Part shown: in pieces, positions 7,791 to 16,473 of the stretch | Numbering within the stretch: position 1 is the stretch's first letter | Layout of the letters: each line of letters begins with the position of its first letter | From: Limosilactobacillus pontis DSM 8475 | Lineage (GTDB): Bacteria; Bacillota; Bacilli; Lactobacillales; Lactobacillaceae | Reading direction: 5' to 3' | DNA: 64,000 bases | Assembly: GCF_001435345.1 (NCBI RefSeq) | Contig: NZ_AZGO01000060.1 | Span: 1,219-65,218 of the forward strand | Notes under the pieces: model-generated | Database searches by the model: none | What the model saw: the letters and a program-made list of their open reading frames with translations, nothing else | Told to the model about the DNA's origin: nothing | Position numbers and translations under genes: made by a program

Positions 7791-7864
7791 AAGTATAAAG
7801 CAGTATAAAATAAAAGATAAAGTATAAAGCAGTATAAAAGAAAACAAAAAGTATAAAACGATAA
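7791..7864. repeat. Phased 29-bp direct repeat array in the dpaL/ATPase spacer
   Basis: The 20-mer AAGTATAAAGCAGTATAAAA occurs exactly at 7791-7810 and 7820-7839, and a third degenerate copy begins at 7849, so the period is 29 bases. Within it, AGTATAAA occurs at 7792, 7802, 7821, 7831 and 7850, that is at alternating 10- and 19-base steps. The array ends 20 bases before the ATPase start codon and lies in the divergent promoter region. It looks like an operator or iteron set. Confidence 0.8.
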
Positions 7865-7882
7865 CTTAGAAGGAGGACCATC

Positions 7883-8980
7883 ATGAAAAACCCGTTTAAC
7901 CCTAGCTTTGGCCGGGTCCCAAAGATCTACCTAGATCGGGAACAGATCGTTCATCAGTTGGAGGAAGACATCCAAGACGTGGATAGCCCCTACCTGACAA
8001 CCCTTATCTATGGAATGCGGGGCTCCGGGAAGACCACCCTACTGACGGACGTCAGCCCTGATATTAAGAAGCAACCTGACTGGATCGTCGTCGACCTTAC
8101 CATGGGAGACGCCCTGATTCCCACGTTGATTGAGCTGGTCTACAAGCAGGCAGATAGCGGTCTGAAGAGTATGTTGAAGAAGGTCTATGGTATTAGCGTC
8201 AGCGCGGCCGGGATCAAGATCGACTACCACCACGAGCAGGCCAGCGTAACCAACTCACCACATCAGCCTCTTCTGGAGTCATTGGCCGAAACGCTACAAC
8301 AGCGGAAACTAAAGCTGCTGATCACCATCGACGAGATCAGTTCAACCCCGGCATTACGTGAGTTTGCGGCCATCTACCAAATTCTGTTACGCAATGAATA
8401 CCACATCGCCCTGTTAATGGCTGGGTTACCAAGCAAGGTATCGGAGTTACAAAACGATGATGTTCTCACCTTCCTGTTGCGAAGCCAGCGCATCTACCTA
8501 GAACCGCTGAGTCTCCTGACAATTAAGAATAGTTACCGTCAGGCCTTCACCCACGGGAAACGAACTATCGATGAGAACACGCTGAACCTCATCACCAGGA
8601 TCACCAGCGGCTACGCCTACGCATTTCAATTACTTGGCTTCCTCCTGTGGCGAACAAGGTCACAGGTGATCAACCAAACGACGGTTAACCAGGTATTGCC
8701 CGACTACAAGGCCGCGCTTTTTAGGAACGTTTACCTCAAGATGCATCAGGAACTCTCCCGGGTCGACCAGGAGTTTGTTTGGGCGATGGCCGAACTTGGC
8801 GGTAATACCGTGAAGACAGCAGCGATCGGTGCCAAGATGGGTAAGCCCAAGAACTATATTTCAACCTACCGGCGGCGCTTGATCGATGACCAGCTGATCA
8901 AGGCACCCGCCCGCGGGGAGCTTTCCTTCACCCTCCCTTTCTTCGCTGAATTCGTCCAGGAATATCATGACCTCTATTAG
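7883..8980 (+). CDS. Stand-alone AAA/STAND-type ATPase with C-terminal winged helix, function unknown
   Basis: A 365-residue P-loop ATPase. Walker A is GMRGSGKTTLL at residues 44-54, Walker B is KLLITIDEIS near residue 150, and LLMAGLPSKV near 185 is the sensor region usual in ORC/Cdc6-like and predicted-ATPase (COG1672-like) families. The last 90 residues look like a winged helix (VKTAAIGAKMGKPKNY followed by YRRRLIDDQLI). It has no transmembrane segment and no toxin, nuclease or kinase domain beside it. An AGGAGG ribosome binding site is eight bases from the ATG. It is a single-gene unit with its own terminator, and its leader carries the phased AGTATAAA repeats. A DNA-binding or regulatory ATPase is likely; I do not assign a pathway. 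Confidence 0.75.
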   Translation: MKNPFNPSFGRVPKIYLDREQIVHQLEEDIQDVDSPYLTTLIYGMRGSGKTTLLTDVSPDIKKQPDWIVVDLTMGDALIPTLIELVYKQADSGLKSMLKKVYGISVSAAGIKIDYHHEQASVTNSPHQPLLESLAETLQQRKLKLLITIDEISSTPALREFAAIYQILLRNEYHIALLMAGLPSKVSELQNDDVLTFLLRSQRIYLEPLSLLTIKNSYRQAFTHGKRTIDENTLNLITRITSGYAYAFQLLGFLLWRTRSQVINQTTVNQVLPDYKAALFRNVYLKMHQELSRVDQEFVWAMAELGGNTVKTAAIGAKMGKPKNYISTYRRRLIDDQLIKAPARGELSFTLPFFAEFVQEYHDLY

Positions 8981-9026
8981 GAAAGTGGCTGGGAGAAAGC
9001 TTTGTTTTCTCACCAGCCACTTTTCC
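8981..9026. terminator. Bidirectional intrinsic terminator
   Basis: AAAGTGGCTGG-GAGAAA pairs with TTTCTC-CCAGCCACTTT with one bulge, followed by a T-run. It lies between the convergent ATPase and DUF1002 genes. Confidence 0.8.
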
Positions 9027-9042
9027 TACTTTATTCACCATT

Positions 9043-10047
9043 TTAGAACCAGTTGCGCAGCCAGTTAATGAACTTATCCCACCAAGACAGGGCCTTCTGC
9101 TGGGCGGCCTGACCGTCAGCAGAGTTGAGGAACTTCTTGGCCTTGTTCATGATGTCACCGGAAGAATTCTTGACGTTCTTGATCGTATCGTTGACGTGGG
9201 AACTGTAGTCCTTGCTGGAGCTGATCGGTGAGTTATTAAACTGGACCAGGGCGTTGATAATCGGCCCGGTGTAGTTCTTGGTCTGATTGTAGATGTTACG
9301 CTCCTGCAGGTTCTGGTTCAGGGTTGTCTGGATCGTTGTCTTGGTCGGTGTCTCACCCTGCTTCTTCTGCTGGTTGATCGACTTGGTGGTGTCACCAACC
9401 GCTGCCATCAGCTTACCAGGGTAAGAACCATCGTCCTTGTTGGCCGCAATTGCCCCGTTGGTGGCCCCGAGCATCTGGTTGGCGGACTGGGTGTTCTGGC
9501 TATTGAGGTCCACCCCATCGGTCGCGATGGCCTTATAGACCCCGGTCAGGGCCGATTCCCCAGAGACGGGTCGGTTGGCGCTGACGGTGATCGTCACGTC
9601 AGTCACTCCCGCCATCTGGGCGACCATCGCATACTGCTGCGCGGTGACCTTGGTGATGTTGTTGTCCCCGTTAAACTTCTTGACGTTGACCTGGACCCCG
9701 GAGCCTGGGTCGGTCGGCACAATGGAGACCGAGCTGACCATCGCCGCGTTGGTGGTCGAATCGTTCGGGTTGATGTACTTCTGGTAGTCATCAGCGGTGG
9801 CCGTCAGGGTCGTGAAGTCGTCCCCCACGGCTAGGACCTGACTCAATTTACCCTTATCCGCTGCCCCGGCCCCGTAGACCACGTAGGACTTTTTCAGGGT
9901 ATGGGTCTGGCTGGTCGAGTTAGCGCTAGTGGAACTGCTGGTGACCTGGTCAGCAGCGTGAACGACGGTAGAGCTGACCGGCACCGCCAGTAAGGTTAAG
10001 GTTAGGGCCGCGGCCGTCAGGGTCTTTGCTAATTTTGCTGATTTCAT
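9043..10047 (-). CDS. Secreted DUF1002 family protein
   Basis: The longest frame starts at 10083, but the best-spaced ribosome binding site (cggag) serves ATG at 10047, or possibly 10053, giving about 334 residues. A clear signal peptide follows (KLAKTLTAAALTLTLLAVPV, cleavage near VHAAD). The mature region begins with a Ser/Thr-rich linker and then the DUF1002 domain (YVVYGAGAADK, VLAVGDDFTT, YQKYINPND). The C-terminus is strikingly aromatic and amphipathic (SWWDKFINWLRNWF), which could be a membrane-associating helix. The family is common in Firmicutes and has no settled function. It is convergent to the ATPase and follows the GntP permease gene by about 85 bases without an obvious terminator between. 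Confidence 0.8.
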   Translation of the reverse strand: MKSAKLAKTLTAAALTLTLLAVPVSSTVVHAADQVTSSSTSANSTSQTHTLKKSYVVYGAGAADKGKLSQVLAVGDDFTTLTATADDYQKYINPNDSTTNAAMVSSVSIVPTDPGSGVQVNVKKFNGDNNITKVTAQQYAMVAQMAGVTDVTITVSANRPVSGESALTGVYKAIATDGVDLNSQNTQSANQMLGATNGAIAANKDDGSYPGKLMAAVGDTTKSINQQKKQGETPTKTTIQTTLNQNLQERNIYNQTKNYTGPIINALVQFNNSPISSSKDYSSHVNDTIKNVKNSSGDIMNKAKKFLNSADGQAAQQKALSWWDKFINWLRNWF

Positions 10048-10131
10048 TGTCATTTCTCCGTTCCTTAGTTTCTCACTCATCATAGGGAAACTAACCGCGA
10101 ATTACCAGCTTTTTAGCAAATTCTTAAATGT

Positions 10132-11478
10132 TTAGTGAACAAACAACGAAGCCAGGAGAACAACCCCGAGGCCGATCATGGAGGTCACACAGGTCAGCAC
10201 CGACCAGGTCGCCAGGGCTTCCTTAAGGCCCAGGCCAAAGTACTCCTTGACCATCCAGAAACCGGCCCCGTTAACATGATCACCGAATGTCGAGCCGGCA
10301 CCCACGGCTAAAACCATCAGGACGGGATCAACGGTCGTCCCAGCGGCCAGTGGGGCTACCAATCCGGCGCCAGTCAGTGCGGCGACCATTGTTGAGCCCA
10401 GGCAGAAGTGCAGTAGAGCCGGAATCAGCCATGCCGCTACCAATGGCGATATGCTCGAGTGCAGAAATAAGGCGGAGATATCATCGGCTACCCCACCGGT
10501 GACCAGCACCTGCTTGAAGGCCCCAGCGCCGCCAATGATCAGTAGCATCATCGCAATCTGCTTGATGGCGTTCTCCATCGACTGACCAATCTTCTTCATT
10601 GCCGTTCCCCGATGAACACCGAGGACCAGCACGGCAAAAACTAGTGAGATGATCATCGCTAGGTCAGGGTTGCCGATAAACTGGATAATGCTTGAGAAAA
10701 GCTGGTGAGCTGGCAAAAGGTACTTGATAACGGTAGCAATGATGATCAGGACCAACGGTAACGTTGCCGTGATGATGCTAATGCCAAAGCCCGGCAGGTC
10801 CTTATCCGAATGAGGCTGGTGAATGTCACCCAGCACCGCACTCTGAACGTTCTTACGATAAACCCGTGGGTAAACCTTCATCAGAAAGTGGTTGTACAGT
10901 GGGCCGGCAATCAGGACAACCGGAACGGCACAAAGGATCCCCACCATTAGGACCTGGCCCAACGGTGCATGTAAGATTCCCGCCACGGCTACCGGTGACG
11001 GGTGCGGGGGGAGGAACGCGTGTGCCACGTTCAGCGCAACCGCCATCGGCAGCGCCAGGTACAGGAAGGCCACGTCAAGTTCAAGTGCGATCGCATAGAT
11101 GATCGGCAGCAGGATAACCAGCCCCACCTCAAAGAACATCGCCAGACCAATGATAAACGAGGTTAGCACGACGGCTAGTTCAATATACTTGCGACCAAAC
11201 CGCGCCGTAAAGGTGTTGGCAATCTGGAAGCCGGCACCCGAATCTGAAATCAGTTGGCCCAGCATCGCTCCCAGGCCAAAGATGATGGCAAGGTGGCCAA
11301 CCTGGTCCCCAATTCCCTGCTCGACCACCGTTGGTACCTTGGTCCAAGGAATCCCCAGGAGTAGGCCAACAACAATTGAGACGAGGAGCAGGGAGACAAA
11401 TGTATTCAGCTTGAACTTTATAATCAGGAAGAACAGCAACAGCACGCCCAGCAGCATTATCAGAATCGACATCTTCAT
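10132..11478 (-). CDS. GntP family gluconate/sugar-acid permease
   Basis: A 448-residue polytopic membrane protein of the GntP family of proton symporters for gluconate and related sugar acids. About 12 hydrophobic segments are present, and family motifs include LNVAHAFLPPHPSP near residue 150 and GSTFGDHVNGAGFWMVKEYFG split near residues 390-410. It belongs with the downstream-lying (in this orientation upstream) glucarate dehydratase and the decayed AEC transporter. Given the aldarate genes around it, glucarate, galactarate or a related acid is a likely substrate, but GntP members are not specific enough to tell. A TATAAT minus-ten lies at 11509-11514 on the minus strand. Confidence 0.88.
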   Translation of the reverse strand: MKMSILIMLLGVLLLFFLIIKFKLNTFVSLLLVSIVVGLLLGIPWTKVPTVVEQGIGDQVGHLAIIFGLGAMLGQLISDSGAGFQIANTFTARFGRKYIELAVVLTSFIIGLAMFFEVGLVILLPIIYAIALELDVAFLYLALPMAVALNVAHAFLPPHPSPVAVAGILHAPLGQVLMVGILCAVPVVLIAGPLYNHFLMKVYPRVYRKNVQSAVLGDIHQPHSDKDLPGFGISIITATLPLVLIIIATVIKYLLPAHQLFSSIIQFIGNPDLAMIISLVFAVLVLGVHRGTAMKKIGQSMENAIKQIAMMLLIIGGAGAFKQVLVTGGVADDISALFLHSSISPLVAAWLIPALLHFCLGSTMVAALTGAGLVAPLAAGTTVDPVLMVLAVGAGSTFGDHVNGAGFWMVKEYFGLGLKEALATWSVLTCVTSMIGLGVVLLASLFVH

Positions 11479-11508
11479 TCCCCACTTTCACTAGTATTCG
11501 TTATGATA

Positions 11509-11514
11509 ATTATA
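11509..11514 (-). promoter_or_regulatory. Minus-ten element for the GntP gene
   Basis: TATAAT on the minus strand, 31 bases before the GntP start. No good minus-35 box is seen at 17 bases, so the promoter may need an activator. Confidence 0.35.
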
Positions 11515-11662
11515 GTGAATAGCTGAGCAAAATCGCAGGCACGAAAGGTTCATGAGCTGAACAGATTAAGCCTGTCCGCCCAAAAAGTATTGTTATAACC
11601 ATCATGGGTACTTTGTTAAATGGTCCCCCAACCGATTCAGTATTTGTAGATTGAATAACAAT

Positions 11663-12702
11663 TTACCCGCCGACCCTAATCAAGTTCAAAACAACCAACC
11701 AGACTGGCAACGCCATGATTGAGGTAATATTTGAGACGATGGAACACTTGGCCGTCATGAGTGGATACTGGTGATAGTTCACCGAGTATACTACTGGAAT
11801 GGTCGACGTTGGTGAACACATCAATAGGGCGATGGCTGCTATTCCCGTTAGTGAGACCTGTCCAATCCCCACCAGCTGACAAGCCTCAACACTGCCTAAG
11901 CAAACGGCAGGAACCATGAAGGATTTTAGGGCCCCGTAGTACCAGGCTAGACGGTCGGTGAGGATCTCTGTCGGGGAAAGGCGACTCCCTAGGGCGCACC
12001 CAACGAGGAGCCACGAGAGCGGTGCGGCGAGGCTGGCGAGATATTGTAGGGGTTGGTAGAGCCACGGCGCCGTCTGGTCAATGCGGTAAAACGCAACAAG
12101 GTGCTGACCCACAATCACGTGTGGTGCCAGGGGCTGAAAGAGCCAGCAGCCGAGACCAAGCAGGGTCGCTACCACAATCGGGTTGACAAGAATCTTCATC
12201 ATCTGTCGCAGTGTTACCTGCTGTTTAGACATCCGGATGTAGACATAGGTGTAAAGCAGGATCCGGTAGGCAATATTAAACAGGGATGCATAGATGACCC
12301 CACGTGCACCATAGACCGCACCAACGATTGGAATTCCGAAAACCGTGGTCGAGCCAAAGGTGGTAATAATACCGAGAATCCGCCGCTGGTCGGCTGACGA
12401 TACGCGCCAGTAAGCAAGCGGACTAATCACCAACAGAACCGCATAGAGAACAAAGTCCAGGCGATCAATGTCATTCCCTGTCGCAATGCCCGAATATCAA
12501 GTGGCTGCATAAACGAGTTAAATGATAATGCGGGGACCGCGGCAACCAAAACTAAACGGGAAATCTCCTTTTCAAAGCGATCCGAGAAAACGCGCCCGGC
12601 CGTCAAGACGTAGCCAAGCCCAGTTATCAGGACCACCGAGACGATTATTCCGCTGACCCGTGTGTCTGCAAGGACTCTTAATAATTCACGCCAAATATCC
12701 AT
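11663..12702 (-). pseudogene. AEC family (auxin efflux carrier-like) transporter, frameshifted
   Basis: The N-terminal 85 or so residues (12702 down to about 12450) and the remaining 255 residues are in different frames. The first frame reads into FSMRFCW and stops at 12427; shifting by one base near 12441-12452 restores the usual sequence YAVLLVISPLAYWR and the second frame to 11663. AEC proteins export or import organic acids such as malate and have ten transmembrane helices; the reassembled protein of about 346 residues has normal length. It lies between the glucarate dehydratase and GntP genes, so it was probably a sugar-acid or organic-acid transporter now replaced by GntP or DASS. Confidence 0.78.
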
Positions 12703-12719
12703 TTTGCTCCCCCATTACA

Positions 12720-12786
12720 AAAAAAGCCCACTGACAACAATACCAAACAGTTGCAATCGACTATCAAGTATCGTTTACCAGTGGGC
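12720..12786 (-). terminator. Intrinsic terminator after glucarate dehydratase
   Basis: GCCCACTG (12726-12733) and CAGTGGGC (12779-12786) form a perfect stem with a long internal region; the minus strand then has a T-run (12719-12725). Confidence 0.65.
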
Positions 12787-12806
12787 GATTATTTTACTAT
12801 TCTAAA

Positions 12807-14135
12807 TTAACGTACCAATGCCGGACGCTTTGGATCGAACTTCCAGCCTGGAATCAGGTACTGCATTGCAGCTGCATCATCGCGGGCACCCAGGTGGTTA
12901 TCAACATAGAGTTGGTGGGCCTTCTTGATGGCGTCCATGTCAATCTCAACACCCAGACCTTCGTTGGTCCGCGGAACCGTCAGCTGCCCATTCTCGATCT
13001 TGTACGGGTTCTTCGTCAGGTTCTGACCATCCTGCCAGATCCAGTGAGTATCAACATCGTAGAGGCGGCCTGGAGCGGCGGCAGCGGCGTTAGCTACCAT
13101 CGCCAGGGAAATGTCAAAGTGGTTATTGGAGTGCACACCCCAGTTCAAGTCAAACTCGTTGCAGAGTTGGGCAACCCGAACGGCACCTTCCATGGTCCAG
13201 AAGTGAGGGTCGGCCAGTGGAATGGAGATGGCGTTTAAGGCCAGAGCAGCAGACATTTGCCGCCAGTCGGTGTCGACCATGTTAGTGGCAACTGGCATGT
13301 GGGTCAGCTTCTGGAAGCGGGCCAGAATCTCACGACCGGAGAAGCCGTTCTCGGCACCAGCTGGATCTTCGATGTAGTGAAGAACATCCTTCAGTTCATC
13401 AGCATAGTGAAGGGCCTGCTTAAGGCTCCAGCCACCGTTAGGATCGAGGTCCAACTTGGCATCTGGGAAGGCCTTGTGGAGTGCCTTCATTGCGGCAACT
13501 TCCTTTTCACCGTCGAAGACCCCACCCTTGAGCTTGAAGGTCTTGAAACCGTACTTGTCATAAGCAGCTTGAGCAAGTTTTACCAGGGAATCGACGTCCA
13601 TGGCTGGCTTCCGACGCAGGCGGCCCCATTCGCTGGAATCGTCATCATCTTGAATGTATGGCAGGTCGGTCTTGGAAGCATCCCCAACCCAGAAGAGATA
13701 ACCGAGGACACCCACCTTTTCCCGCTGTTGACCATCACCCAAGAGGGCAGCAACTGGTACGTGGAGGTGCTTCCCCAGGAGATCCAGGAAGGCTGTTTCA
13801 ATTGCGGTCAGGGCGTGAACCATAATCCGCAGGTCGAAGGTTTGTTCACCACGCCCCCCCTGGTCTAAGTAGGCAAACTTCTCGCGAATTTTCTGCAGTA
13901 CGGCCTTGTATTCACCGATGGATGAGCCAACCACGATATCCTTGGACTTTTCCAGTGTATCCGTGATCTTTTCACCACCAGGGACTTCGCCGATCCCAAC
14001 TTGACCTTCGTCCGTCGTTAAGATAACGATGTTCCGGGTAAAGAATGGGCCGTGAGCCCCACTGAGGTTGAGCAGCATACTATCGTAACCGGCAACCGGG
14101 TAAACTTCCATTTTAGCAATCTTTGGAATTGACAT
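12807..14135 (-). CDS. gudD: Glucarate dehydratase
   Basis: A 442-residue enolase-superfamily enzyme that dehydrates D-glucarate (often also L-idarate) to 5-keto-4-deoxyglucarate. Diagnostic features are the N-terminal capping region with [13 protein letters not shown] and [11 protein letters not shown], the catalytic KLKGG strand near residue 200, metal ligand region [17 protein letters not shown] and the HSNNHFDIS general-base motif near residue 335. B. subtilis and E. coli GudD are about 450 residues. AAGGAG precedes the ATG. It is divergent from a LysR regulator, and the spacer has a perfect TGTTCA palindrome. No aldolase or 5-keto-4-deoxyglucarate dehydratase to continue the pathway is in this window. 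Confidence 0.92.
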   Translation of the reverse strand: MSIPKIAKMEVYPVAGYDSMLLNLSGAHGPFFTRNIVILTTDEGQVGIGEVPGGEKITDTLEKSKDIVVGSSIGEYKAVLQKIREKFAYLDQGGRGEQTFDLRIMVHALTAIETAFLDLLGKHLHVPVAALLGDGQQREKVGVLGYLFWVGDASKTDLPYIQDDDDSSEWGRLRRKPAMDVDSLVKLAQAAYDKYGFKTFKLKGGVFDGEKEVAAMKALHKAFPDAKLDLDPNGGWSLKQALHYADELKDVLHYIEDPAGAENGFSGREILARFQKLTHMPVATNMVDTDWRQMSAALALNAISIPLADPHFWTMEGAVRVAQLCNEFDLNWGVHSNNHFDISLAMVANAAAAAPGRLYDVDTHWIWQDGQNLTKNPYKIENGQLTVPRTNEGLGVEIDMDAIKKAHQLYVDNHLGARDDAAAMQYLIPGWKFDPKRPALVR

Positions 14136-14212
14136 TTTATAATCTCCTTAAGCAATTGATGTTTTTAACTTGGATAAATTTATCAAGCTTTCTAATTCTC
14201 ATTATATGTAAA

Positions 14213-14228
14213 TGTTCAGTGTTGAACA
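14213..14228. promoter_or_regulatory. Palindromic operator candidate between gudD and its LysR regulator
   Basis: TGTTCA and TGAACA form perfect 6-bp arms around GTGT. It sits in the divergent spacer, 78 bases from gudD and 104 from the LysR gene. It is the strongest dyad in the spacer and suits a LysR-type dimer. Confidence 0.5.
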
Positions 14229-14331
14229 GGTACTGTTGATATAGGAGGCGAACTAGTTGTTCTTGTGACCAAACCCGGTTAAAATTAGTAATATTGATAA
14301 TTATTCGTGAAGAATTAGATAAGAGGTTACT

Positions 14332-15237
14332 ATGGATATTGATAAGCTAGAAACATTTCTAATGGTTGCTAAATTCGGTAGCTTCCGGGCCGCCGCACAA
14401 AAACAGTTCCTGTCGCCACGAGCGGTCTCCAAACAGATGAACCAGATTGAGGCCGAACTTGGCGTCAAGCTATTCGAACGGGAAAAGAACCGCACCAAGT
14501 TGACCTCTTACGGGAGCGACTTTATCGTCACGGCCCAAGATATTGTCAACTCATACAAGACCGCGGTCACCAAGATCAAGACCCGGGACACAATCCAAGA
14601 GAAGCGCCTGAAGTCTGGAATTTCATCCCCAAGTCAAGCCACTATTTGGCAGACCGCGTTGACTGATTTCCTGAGTAGAAATCCCGATATCAACATTGAG
14701 ATCCAGCAAGAGACCGGACGGCGCCTCCTCACCCTCGTCGATAACATGGCCCTTGATTTCTGCATCTCGCCTTACTATGGGACCCATGAGATGGACAAGA
14801 TCCTCCCCAATCTCCAACGCGTGGACCTATACACCGGTACCTTCTACATCGGGATCAGCAAGCTCAACCCGCTAAGCAAGCAGGACTCAATCAGCTTTAC
14901 CCAACTGCAGGACCTCAAGCTGCTCTACTACACACCCTTTAGTTCAATTCACCTCAAGAAGATCTTTCTGGAGAAGTTTGCGGGCCTTCTGCGTGAAGAA
15001 CAGGTCGAGTTGATCACCACCCTAGAACAGCGGAATCTGATGGTCGCCGTCAACAAGGGCTTTGGCCTCTTTCCAAGCGTGCTCGTTGATGAGGAAGAGC
15101 TCCAAAACCCATTAATCAACTTCCTCCCGATCCGTGATGACTGCAACGACTTCTATTCATCTGCTTTCTGGTATAACCGGCAAAACGACAATCCGGTATT
15201 AAAAAAGTTGGTTGACGAATTTAGTAACCGCCAATAA
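14332..15237 (+). CDS. LysR family regulator, probable aldarate regulator
   Basis: A 301-residue LysR-type protein. The helix-turn-helix is in the first 65 residues (DKLETFLMVAKFGSFRAAA, then FLSPRAVSKQMNQIEAELG), followed by the effector-binding domain. It is transcribed away from glucarate dehydratase, the classical arrangement for a LysR activator of the adjacent catabolic gene. The next genes, on the opposite strand, are a lactonase and a second dehydratase, so it may control both arms. An agagg site precedes the ATG. Ligand specificity is inferred from context only. Confidence 0.87.
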   Translation: MDIDKLETFLMVAKFGSFRAAAQKQFLSPRAVSKQMNQIEAELGVKLFEREKNRTKLTSYGSDFIVTAQDIVNSYKTAVTKIKTRDTIQEKRLKSGISSPSQATIWQTALTDFLSRNPDINIEIQQETGRRLLTLVDNMALDFCISPYYGTHEMDKILPNLQRVDLYTGTFYIGISKLNPLSKQDSISFTQLQDLKLLYYTPFSSIHLKKIFLEKFAGLLREEQVELITTLEQRNLMVAVNKGFGLFPSVLVDEEELQNPLINFLPIRDDCNDFYSSAFWYNRQNDNPVLKKLVDEFSNRQ

Positions 15238-15242
15238 TCACA

Positions 15243-15287
15243 AAAGTGGCTTTCGGTATCCATTTGATGAATATCGAAAGCCACTTT
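15243..15287. terminator. Bidirectional hairpin between LysR and lactonase genes
   Basis: A perfect 13-bp stem AAAGTGGCTTTCG (15243-15255) with CGAAAGCCACTTT (15275-15287), extended by further pairs inside. T-runs on either side are short. Confidence 0.75.
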
Positions 15288-15308
15288 GTTATGCCTTATT
15301 TTAGTTAA

Positions 15309-16457
15309 CTATGCCAGGAAGTCGGTTGCTTCAAGCACCCGAACACAGGCATCGTGCTTGATCCCTTCCTGGGCCACTGACAGGTAACCGGTCTCTGGAT
15401 CACGCTTAAAGAGAATCAATTCGTGTGACATCTGGTTGGCACAGAGCAGGAAGTCACCGTTCTTGCTGAGGTCAAAGTCACGTGGGGAAAACCCGTTGGT
15501 CTTGATGGTCTGGATCTTCTCCAAGTGCTTGCCACCATCAATTACCCGGTAGACCGCCAGCGAGTTATGTCCACGGTTAGATGAGTAGACAAACTTACCA
15601 TCAGCGGAAACCCGAATCCCAGCTGACTGGTTATGTCCAGCATAGCCCTCCGGAATGTTGGAGTAGCTGGCAATCCGACTCAGGTGGCCAGTAGCTGGAT
15701 CATACTTAACAACGGCGGTCCGGCTGCCAACTTCATTTAAGACGTAGATGTAGTTGTTGGTGTTCTCATTGAACGCCAGCTGCCGAGGGCCAAAGCCTGG
15801 TTCAACCTCGTATTCAAACACCTTCGTCAGGCTGGCATCATCGTTCACATCGTAGACAAAGAGTCGATCGGCTCCCAGGGCACAGACGATCAACCGTCCA
15901 TCCGGCAGTAAGCGGGTAAAGTGGATGTGGGCAGCGTCCTGAACTGCCTTTGGTCCCCGCCCCTCGATTGGGTAACGGTATGATTCGATAAACTGGTAAT
16001 TGTCATCCAGCTTCCAGGTGTGGATGGCATTGGTGTTGTAGTTAGCGGCGAAGACCATCTTCCGCTTATCATCAAGGTAAACATAAGACGGAACGGTGTA
16101 CTTCAGGTCATTCCAGTAGTAGAGGTGATCGAAGTAGTTATATGCCTCGTAACTCCCCTTGACGGACTGGTCGAGCATTGATTCAGAAATCAGCTTACCC
16201 TTTCCCGTCTCCGGGTCAACGTCAACAATGCCGATGCCACCAGTCTTGTCATCCTTGGTCATGACCACGGCGATCTTGTGGTCCTTGGTTGAGTAGTTAA
16301 AGAATGCGGGGTTCTCCAGCTTAACGACGGGTTCGATGGCGGTTACCTCGCCCTTGTCCGTATCCAGGGTCGCCGTGTAGATTCCTTCAGAGCTGTTATG
16401 TTTACCATTCGTGTAACTATCGGCGGTGTAGCCACCAAGCAAAAACTTATCTTCCAT
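15309..16457 (-). CDS. Lactonase family seven-bladed beta-propeller protein
   Basis: A 382-residue protein of the 6-phosphogluconolactonase/carboxymuconate-cyclase (YkgB/Pgl) family. The N-terminus FLLGGYT and repeated blade sequences such as VYSSNRGHNSLAVYRV and GFSPRDFDLSKNGDFLLCANQ are typical. A longer frame begins at 16490 inside the preceding gene, but GAAGG lies eight bases before ATG 16457, which I choose. It follows the second dehydratase gene by 16 bases, so they form an operon. In this setting it may open aldono- or aldarolactones, such as glucaro- or galactarolactone, before dehydration. The alternative, pentose-phosphate Pgl, cannot be excluded by sequence, but the neighbours favour sugar-acid catabolism. 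Confidence 0.8.
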   Translation of the reverse strand: MEDKFLLGGYTADSYTNGKHNSSEGIYTATLDTDKGEVTAIEPVVKLENPAFFNYSTKDHKIAVVMTKDDKTGGIGIVDVDPETGKGKLISESMLDQSVKGSYEAYNYFDHLYYWNDLKYTVPSYVYLDDKRKMVFAANYNTNAIHTWKLDDNYQFIESYRYPIEGRGPKAVQDAAHIHFTRLLPDGRLIVCALGADRLFVYDVNDDASLTKVFEYEVEPGFGPRQLAFNENTNNYIYVLNEVGSRTAVVKYDPATGHLSRIASYSNIPEGYAGHNQSAGIRVSADGKFVYSSNRGHNSLAVYRVIDGGKHLEKIQTIKTNGFSPRDFDLSKNGDFLLCANQMSHELILFKRDPETGYLSVAQEGIKHDACVRVLEATDFLA

Positions 16458-16473
16458 GTTGATACCTTCTTTT

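Noticed and set aside
7791-7864. CRISPR array
   Set aside because: The repeat unit is AT-rich and only three units are present, with 9-base gaps instead of 25-40-base spacers, and no cas genes are near.
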